A stretch of 64,000 nucleotides of DNA, taken from assembly GCA_025174535.1 (NCBI GenBank), contig JALBUN010000014.1, forward strand, positions 310,001-374,000, given 5' to 3'. The notes under the pieces are model-generated. The model was not told the DNA's origin and searched no databases. It saw only the letters and a list, made by a program, of their open reading frames with translations. This stretch comes from Cantharellus purpuraceus (taxonomy: Eukaryota > Basidiomycota > Agaricomycetes > Cantharellales > Hydnaceae). Positions within the stretch are counted from its first letter, which is position 1. Each line of letters opens with the position of its first letter. The translations under genes were made by a program, and so were the position numbers. Below, piece after piece: positions 56,128 to 64,000 of this stretch.

Positions 56128-56716
56128 ATTTAGGGCGGGCACGGTGGTCACAGCTGAGGCTCTCAGTCACGTTTCATCTTCGAGGGACATGTATGACACT
56201 TGACAGTTTCTATTATATTCTGGATCTACAAGCTACTAAGTAATCAGTTCAAGCCCATCGCCCGCCAGTACACAGCTTGGTGTTACTCTTCTCGTCTAAG
56301 GTCAGGAGCCAGATGGCAGTGCAGAGTAAGGCACATGTCGCTCAGGGCATGGACATTTGCGCCGCCAACCAGGGTTATGGTTGATTGCGCATTATCTGCG
56401 GGTCATCTTGTCGAGATGATTGGTGTGCCATATTGTCATGAAACACATGGAGCTTCGGCCTATAGTTTAATTTTCATTGCTGTACAGCGAAGCTGAGAAG
56501 GCGATATGGGTCTAAAATTCATGAAGAGGGCTTCCTGAACCAGATGACGAAGGCGTAGAACGCTTCCAGCCAGGCCTTGAGGGATGGTATGTGAATTCAA
56601 GTTCCCCTGTGACATGCACACCATCATGTCACTGATTCAAGATGTTTTGAATCCACCAGTCTCTGATGTCCATACACGGAGCACTCACAAACATGATACT
56701 TTTCGGTCCGGATGAT
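56128..56716. other. Gap between ArfGAP and the F-box-like gene
   Basis: Contains the ArfGAP 3' region and possible further exons (GTATGT at 56119). No separate gene supported. Confidence 0.35.
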
Positions 56717-57721
56717 CTAAGGCAGCCCACTTCTCCAACCACTGCATTCCTTTTCCCAGGAATCCCAGACATTGATTCCGTTCTCAACCATTGTTTTCCA
56801 GTCATCGCCATCAAAGGTGTATTCTGTGCCTACCAGCAACCTGTCATCAGCCACACATGCCAGTTTAACCCATATAGAACCCTTGCGATCGCGATCCGGG
56901 TTCCCCTGCTCGTCATTCACTAGTATTAGAAGGCGTTTCAGTGTCGACGACTCTAGGAGAGTAGATATGGTGATGATGAGCTCGTCTTCCTCGTCGCCGT
57001 CGTAAGGAAAGGCGCAGTGGGTGAGGGAGGGAAGCAGGGAAACGTCGCAAGCTGTCGCGGGAGGAGGTGGTTCGAGGCCTAGGTAGAGGTATCTGACGTT
57101 GCGGAAGAGAGGTGAGGCCCAGGGGACGTCGTCGAGGGCGCCCATAAGCATCACTTCATATGGGGTGGGACATCCTGTGTCCGAAATGCTCTGCAGTGCC
57201 GCCGATGAGTCAGCAACCGACGCCGTAACGTCTCCCTCCTGCATATCTAACTCTGGGAGCCCAACAAGTGCGGGGGGATAGCCAGCGAACCTCTCTACCC
57301 TTGAACACGCTAGGATTATATCCGAGCCGTGCTCTCCGTTGATGAACAAATGTCTGACGTGAGTTGCGAAGAAGGAGCGTGGCTTGGCATCGAAAGCGAC
57401 GCGGAATAGCTCCACAGTGTGCGGCGTCCACAGTGTGACAGCGCGGTAAAGCATTGGTTCAACCCATGCGCGCACCGTCTTGGAAACGAGGGAGAGAGAG
57501 AGGGCCATTTGTGGGCATGCAATGGCGGCATGCTTGACAATAAAGCACACAATCTCCGGGGGAAAGTTGGCGAAGGGGGAGTCAAGAGGACAGCGACATG
57601 CGTGAGTATTGATGTCAGGGATGAAGACAGAGAGTCGCTGGGGCGTGCCGCGACGGTGAGAGTGCAAACAGGGTGCACCTGTTTTCAGTAGCACCTGTCT
57701 GTTGCCAAAGGACTCAATCAT
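56717..57721 (-). CDS. F-box-like protein of the Agaricomycete type
   Basis: A single 334-residue frame. An F-box-like segment at residues about 48-85 (FANFPPEIVCFIVKHAAIAC, SLVSKTVRAWVEPMLYRAV) is followed by leucine-rich-like stretches (VRHLFING, VRYLYLGLE, LPSLTHCAF, STLKRLLILV). Such proteins are a large family in mushrooms and usually act as substrate adaptors of SCF ubiquitin ligases. The F-box match is by pattern only. The end may be spliced further. Confidence 0.6.
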   Translation of the reverse strand: MIESFGNRQVLLKTGAPCLHSHRRGTPQRLSVFIPDINTHACRCPLDSPFANFPPEIVCFIVKHAAIACPQMALSLSLVSKTVRAWVEPMLYRAVTLWTPHTVELFRVAFDAKPRSFFATHVRHLFINGEHGSDIILACSRVERFAGYPPALVGLPELDMQEGDVTASVADSSAALQSISDTGCPTPYEVMLMGALDDVPWASPLFRNVRYLYLGLEPPPPATACDVSLLPSLTHCAFPYDGDEEDELIITISTLLESSTLKRLLILVNDEQGNPDRDRKGSIWVKLACVADDRLLVGTEYTFDGDDWKTMVENGINVWDSWEKECSGWRSGLP

Positions 57722-59065
57722 TGTATCGAGGTTGTCATGGGTGAGAGAGACATCAAACTAATACGCTAGTGAGGTACACATAAGAAACGCTACACTGGGC
57801 ACCCACGTCCTTGGCAAAGACCGCACGGACCAACCTGTGCTCTTCCTAGCCTTGTCACTTGCTCTACAATTTCAACAACGCCTCCCTCAACCGGTCCACC
57901 CACAGTCAAGAGTCAGTCTACCGAATTCTGATCCATCTCCGAGCTCGGGATTGCACAGCTTTCGTCCCATTGCTGTGCAACACGCCACACCAATCAAGGT
58001 TTGATTTTCTTTTCCTTTGGCTAACATTTATCTGCAGATCACACAAGCTATAATAATATGCGAGCACCCGCTGTCCAATAAATCATCCTGAAATTCATCA
58101 CACTCGATGCATGGTCTACGCATTGGCGGATGAGCTGATCAAGGATGTCGGTACAATTTTTCACTTTGCTCCACTATGATCCGCGAAAGCCGCGTCTCGA
58201 ACACTTTTTTGAGGTCCAGAATCACATCTGGAGGCCGGTGCCCTTTCTCCCCGATGTCTCGAGAAGTCTCTTTATACACATCCCGCCGACGAGTCTAGCA
58301 TAGCCTGCGTGATGATGGCAGCATCCGTTTTTGCCTGCATACGCTTTTGGAATTAATGATAGAGTCCTCACGCCGGCGCATGTCTGGTCACACCCCATGG
58401 GCGCTCACCGCAGAAATCTACTCCGGTCACTACGTTCTATTGTGATGTCCTGTCTTTGTGTGCCAGAGCGCTGTTCTGTCTCCATGAATTCGGAGATAGG
58501 ACAATCACACCCCGGCATTTCAGCTGCCGCGGAACAGACCCGTTTATTAAAGCAAGAGGTTCAATGACGTCCAGTCCCTTGCCTGCCGAGTTGCAATTGG
58601 TCGTATATCAATGGAGAGACATCGGACGATTCTTGTCCCGCTACATGCTTCTTAGTATTGCCCCTGTCTACAGTAGTCGGTGTTGCATGGTTTCGTTCCG
58701 AGTTGGTGTCGACAATAGGTTCCGGCGAACCCCCCGAGTGTTCAAAGGCAAGAGAACGGATATGCAGGTTTTTTTTTTAACCCCGATTTCTGCGCGGTTG
58801 TAAATCAAGCTGCGTTGTTCCTGGTCTGCAGTTCTATATGACCGCAGAGGAATATCAGGGGGGAGATGGTTTCTTTTCAGCTTAATTAATTGGACGCCTC
58901 AAATTGCCTGCTCTGGTAACATAGTTCTCTCTGAATTATTTTACCTGAAGCTTGATCATCTGTGTATAGAACAAACTGCATCGTCGTATACAATCATCAG
59001 ACAAATTGTCATTGGCTCCTACGAGACATGAGTCGCTGTGTCGATACATCGTAAACATTCACACC
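57722..59065. other. Intergenic region
   Basis: No supported gene. Small frames (for example 58456-58803) have no recognisable domain. Confidence 0.35.
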
Positions 59066-62000
59066 TCAAACCACGAGCAGCGCCAAGTGTCCTCCAGCAA
59101 CAGGTCTTCCATGATCATTTGTCAGGCCAGTGACACCATTACGATAAGATTGCCTACCTCGCTTGGAAACCTTGGACTTTGGCGTTGATGGTTTCGTACC
59201 AGTCGCTGAACGGAACGTTATTGACGCCACTGGCTATGTACTTGTGTACACAGCTGATGAAGAGGTCGCGTGCTGTCGTATCCGTCGCAATAGCAGACGT
59301 CCAGATCTGCCAGTCTGATCGGCACGCAGGTATGAAACGACACCCAAAACCAGGACTCACACCACGATCAAGGTATTGCTAGGACAGACATTGACACGCA
59401 CGGGCCACAGTTTGGTACCAAGCGGTTTCTTTATCGAAAAACGCCGATGAATTAGCCCCAGTTGAAGAGTAAATAAATCACACTTACGTTGTTCATACAC
59501 TGATTGAGCAAAGACACCAGTGCCAAGTAATTTATCCGCCATCATATTATATGTCAAGCCCCAGCTAGAAGCATTCCCATACGACAGCTCCAAATGCTTC
59601 AGATTTCCTATCGTTGCCGTCGCGAAGCCTTCAATCCGAGGCGCATAGCCCGAGGCAATGGACTATTGCCATGTCAATTCAGTATATGCTCAAGGCAGAG
59701 GCAGCTTACACTATAGTTCTCAGAGGTAGTTATGTTGCCAAGCATGCCCTCAATAACTGACATCGCTTTGATGCCGATAGTGCCTTTGATGGCAAGGTTC
59801 GTTTGGTTTGCCAAAGTTCCGGCGAAATCATCCGTTGAGAGCCTGTGCGCCTGTAAGTAGGTTGCCTATGATATTCAATATAGGACGACGCACTGGTTAG
59901 CAGGAACTAACGAGTCCTCGATGAGGAATTGTGTCCACTGGTTCAAAAGCTTGGACTATGTTACAAGTTTGTAGTCAGCGCGCAAACGGAGACGATTACA
60001 CGTTTACGATCTACCCACGTAAGTGGTCACCAAACTCATGTCCTTTGTTTTCTGTGTGTAACTCAGAGTCATGATCAGCATATTACCGCTCTCTATGTTG
60101 CCAAGTATATTAGCCAGACATTCTAGAAAACAATACATGAAAATTACCTTCAACAGGCATTGCTTCGTCTCTCCCATCATTGTGTCCAAGTGCCTTCGGA
60201 TAGCTCGCACCTATTTTCGACATCACAAAGCGGAACGGACGGGGAAGACGTATAACCTCACCCATATCGTGCACGCTCCAAGCGTTTGGATACTGGCCAC
60301 TCGCTTGATACCGGAACAGCGGCTCGAGGAGATACTTGCCTAGCACTGGGTTGAGATACAAGAAGATGGGCCATGCAGGGAATATCACATCACTGATGGG
60401 GGCTCGTAAAGAAATGGATCGCAAATAACAATGAGGACGTCTTACACGGTGTTCACATTGCCATCAGAGGATATCTCTGTGCAAGCTCCTAGTATGTCTC
60501 CCATGCGCTATCCTGTGGGAGTGACCACGCACCTTTCATAAAGTACAACACATCACTTGCATTGAACTTTCCCGTGGAGTCCTTGCTTACTGTCAACTCG
60601 CATGCAGCCAGCGCCTGTCTCACGGAAAGTGCAACAATGGCCTCGTAATCTGAGGAAATTGCACTAGTATCTCTAGATATCTTTGCATCTAGTGCATTTG
60701 CTGAAGACAACGCGCTAGCGTAATCTGGCAGGAACGCCGCAATCTGCCCGGGAAAGTTATAATTTAAAATTTCATTGCATATCTTTCCACGCACCGCCGC
60801 CGTTACGCCAGCATATTTAGTGAAGAAGAAGCTGGAGCGATCCTGAAACTTCCCACCGGCAACGATGTATTGGATCGCGGGATCCCTGACGTGACCGATG
60901 CTGAAAACCACAGGCCCCGCTGCATTTGGCGTCACGGTGCCAAGGTCGCGTGCCAACCCGAAGACAGGCCAGTTGTCATTGATTGCACGGAAGGCGGTGT
61001 CCTTGGTGTTGAGAAGTGTGCCATTGGACGTGAAAGTTCCACGAACGACAATATCTTGGCCACTTTGGAATGTGGTGTTGGAGCTCTGCGAAGGGTAAGT
61101 CAATCAGTCCATCCCGATTCACTAACTTCCAGTATAGGACGCGCACGTCTAGGGTGGAGTAATAGGTAGCACCATCTGTGATGACGACTATTTAACATTC
61201 AGATTTTGTGAGGAGGCGTCTCGTACGTGCATTGTGTATGATCGGCCACCTCCGAAAACAATTCTTGTTCCTCAAGCTGCACTTGATGGGTAATGATACC
61301 CCCTGCTGTACTTGTGGACCAGTTGGCAGTGAGGGAGTTATTGCCTGATATCCACTCAGCACTATACAAAATAGCGCTTAAGTTGCATCATTGCGCGAAA
61401 CAGCATACAGGCAGCTATTTGGAAGCGACCTACCTGATGTCCGTGTAGACTTGCACAGAGTGGGTCCGTCCATCAGTCGATTGTACTATTAAAGCCAAGT
61501 ACGAAAACGGAAGCGACTGTTTGACGAGTTCCTTAGGCTGAAGATTGAATAGGAGACCAGAACCGCCAAGGGGAGACAGAGGAACAATGAGACTAAATAG
61601 GAATAAGCAGCTTCAACACTTACTTCAACAGGGCTCAGAAAATTAGCTGTTATGTCGACGGGACCAGCAGAGAGCACGAATGTGCTTTGTGTCGAAGTAT
61701 ACTATAGGGTAGTCATTAGTTGAATCATCGTCTCATTTCTGTATGGGTACACCACCCCACTCGAGACAAGCCAACATCACGAAAACAAAGTTGCTTGAAT
61801 AGTAACTACCTTGAAACTTCTCTGAATAGCCTTTTGCACGCCGAGGCCCAGAGATGGATCACCGAGAAATGTGTACGCTGTTCCATCTACACGTATGAAT
61901 CCTGACCAACCTAGGGTCTTCCAGAGAATGCAGTTATCATAGACTAGTCCAAACAAGGGCCGCTACATACCGTGCCTGTCCAGAAACTGGGCCAGACGCC

Positions 62001-62165
62001 GTTCAATGGTTGCCCGTCGCCCTGCTGAAGCCAGGCAGATAGATACGGGGTGCGTACAGCCAGAGGAACTGCGGGCGGATTTAGAGGTTCGGCCGTCCAT
62101 GTGACCGCAGCATTAGCTAGGGAGGTAGCTAGAGGCGCGATCAGAACAACAATACGTGATAACAT
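59066..62165 (-). CDS. Secreted glutaminase, GtaA type (DUF4965/DUF5127/DUF1793 family)
   Basis: Expected to hydrolyse glutamine to glutamate and ammonia outside the cell. ATG 62165 begins a signal peptide (MLSRIVVLIAPLATSLANA). Readable parts in order: LAVRTPYLSAWLQ, WPSFWTGT, LGWSGFIRVDGTAYTFLG, TANWSTSTAG, NDNWPVFGLARDLG, KYAGVTAAVRGKICNEI, DVIFPAWPIFLYLNP (about 60410-60365), HNDGRDEAMPVE, WTQFLIE, LSTDDFAGTLANQTNLAIKG, SYGNASSWGLTYN, SDWQIWTSA, NNVPFSDWYET, then RPVAGGHLALLVV and TGA at 59066-59068. These match GtaA homologues. More than a dozen short introns; their limits are approximate. Confidence 0.88.
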
Positions 62166-64000
62166 CGCAAACACCAAGTCAATCGGAACAAGGAATGGGG
62201 CGGGTGTGGCCCTCCGAATCAATGGACTTTTAAGTCATGAAAATATGACTTTCCCCATAGATACGAGTGACTCATGGCCATGCGCACGGGGCCATATTAA
62301 ACGTGGTCAGCTGAGACTTGGAAAGAATCTTCTTTTTTGAAGATAGTGCAGCCAGCAAGAATAAAGCCGAGTCCAGTGCGTGTTCGGAGAATTTGGATGC
62401 ATCAAGCGTCACGCGACTCTATAAAGGTTTGTAGTCATGACAGGTGGAGCGTGGTCTTCCTTAGCAACGGCACCTAAGACCTTTCGCTTCGGATACAATA
62501 TATTGGAGAGCCCAACGATACTAGTTTTTCCAGCCATGAATGCTTTAGTGCTGTTGAATCAGTGATAAGATAATTATAAGTCACTTGATCCACGTCGGAG
62601 TTACAAAAAACTGCATTCCGTCCGGAGGTGGTTCGCAGAACATTAATGCGGACCGCGGCTGGGTCCTTTTGACCCGGGTGCACCTCACTCCCTCCCACAC
62701 CCCTGGCCTGTAGTCGCTAGTAGGTTAGTGACGACTAACTAGAAGAACAGTTAACAAAACGACCATGCAGTCACCAAGCCAGCAACACACGGGCCAGGCC
62801 TACTGGTACCCTGACGCCCGCTCCAGGTTCACCAAGTTCTATCAAGGACGGTTCCCCCGACAGGGCAACTTGCATCGAAGAGCTACAGAACACCAGGCTT
62901 GGAGTCAACCTGGGCGGACTGACCACCGTGCCCGGATTGGAAGTTATGTAAGGTCGCCTCTGTGATTAACCTGCATAGCAATGAGCGCAGGCTTGTTGGA
63001 GAAGAGAAAGGGAAGACGGAATGGCCAGCTGTTAGCTTATTGATGCCATGGTACCCAGCCTTTAATACGTCAAGTATCGGCAGTGGTTGCCGTATTCTCG
63101 ATTTTTTTGTAGCAACAACGCAGTTACTAAGCACATGCTAATCATTCGGTACGCTACCTACGTCGATCCCCACATGAAACTTTATGTACTCTGCGCCTAC
63201 AGGCTGCATGCCTCTCCGTCCACCTGACAGGATCATTCACTATGAAAAAATATGAATCAGGTGTCATTATTGGATGACTGCCTGGATTCCACGAAATCCA
63301 GATATTAAATATGGGGTGTGCACAGCTAGAGAGAGGGCACGCAAGTGCTCGAGGCGTAGGTCCAGCTCTTCCTGTCAACTAAAAATTCAGCATGCCCTGG
63401 GGCGAGTAACAAGGTAAACCATCGTCGCACTCGCAAATGCGTTGACAAGCAGAGCCAAGAGGAGATACACTCATAGTCTCTAGAACAAGGCGATGTCCCT
63501 GAGCGCGGTAGCTGGGTTAAGAAAACGAGAGCAGTGCCAGGATCAGCGCGCGTTGAATATTATATTGTACAGTTGCGAGCAGGGAGTCTCTGACTAGAGT
63601 GGTTTGGGCAGCTTGAGATCAATGAATCTAGCCGTACACACCAGTATCACATTGAACCGTGCATGGAAGTCTCCCAGCATGAGCATCACAGCGCGGTGTT
63701 TAATGCTGCCAGAAAAGAAGGGGTGGTTTTGATTTATTTCAATAATTGCCCTACTAATTAGGATGACAGGTACCTCCTGATTTGCGTGGGTGAACGTTGA
63801 ACCAATGCGGTGGCGAATTGCTTGATTGTTTTGCCAAGTGCCTCGAACACAGTGCAATTCAACAATGTTGTCAACCCTGGGGCTGAAGCTTGAAGGCCTG
63901 ATATATCGCGATCGAGCCAACAGAGATTTCAAGTCAAGGCGACAACAGACGTCTGAGGATGAAGATCATGATGAGAATGCTGTGCTATCTGAGATGGGCC
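62166..64000. other. Right end of the window, no confident gene
   Basis: Holds the glutaminase promoter and two weak candidates: a 66-codon plus frame at 62765-62965 (MQSPSQQHTGQAYWYPDARS) and a 112-codon minus frame at 63932-63594. Neither shows a known domain. Confidence 0.35.
63594..63932 (-). CDS. Possible hypothetical protein
   Basis: 112-codon frame with RHRIGSTFTHANQEVPVILI and a moderately protein-like composition. No family is recognised, and the frame could be chance or an exon of a gene extending past the window. Confidence 0.2.
   Translation of the reverse strand: MKSLLARSRYIRPSSFSPRVDNIVELHCVRGTWQNNQAIRHRIGSTFTHANQEVPVILISRAIIEINQNHPFFSGSIKHRAVMLMLGDFHARFNVILVCTARFIDLKLPKPL

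Noticed and set aside
58456..58803. 115-codon frame as a gene
   Set aside because: No domain; composition looks like non-coding sequence.

Overview
This looks like nuclear DNA of a basidiomycete, most likely an Agaricomycete. The host genes have many short GT..AG introns, the proteins (MAK5, DGK1, RSP5, BPL1, MRE11, ArfGAP, GtaA-type glutaminase) are ordinary fungal ones, and the Ty1/copia and Ty3/gypsy elements are of types common in mushroom-forming fungi. The species cannot be named from the sequence. All reading was done by eye, so intron edges are approximate unless stated.

Layout: 1-9032 is a nest of retroelements: a young gypsy element on the minus strand, a fragment of a hairpin-rich gene family (called F here), solo LTRs of family A, a decayed gypsy element and a 1.4-kb LTR (D). 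9033-29877 is a host gene island: a truncated RRM gene, MAK5 helicase, an unknown low-complexity protein, DGK1, tRNA-Pro, RSP5, a TKL-like kinase, BPL1 and a small membrane protein. 29878-49644 is a second nest: a complete but dead copia element broken by LTR E, a long F copy broken by LTRs E and C, more D/E copies, and a gypsy remnant. 49667-64000 is host again: MRE11, ArfGAP, an F-box-like protein and a secreted glutaminase.

The unusual material is in the repeats. (1) Family F coding DNA is packed with short, mostly perfect inverted repeats (7-10 bp stems, 1-15 nt loops), far above chance, and I know of no described family like it. (2) In the long F copy an 885-bp stretch is inverted between two opposed 1323-bp LTRs; the displaced target duplication and a restored reading frame show the flip happened after insertion. 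(3) The two LTRs of the copia element carry the same 12-bp-stem hairpin with the 8-nt loop inverted in one of them. (4) Essentially every in-frame stop in the decayed elements is TGA, and two copia active-site codons are changed in ways that fit CpG deamination, the mark of methylation-driven decay.

Target site duplications (TSDs) and recovered reading frames let much of the insertion order be read. F is the oldest layer; LTRs A, C, D and E and the gypsy element at the left edge landed in it or beside it. E also broke the copia element.
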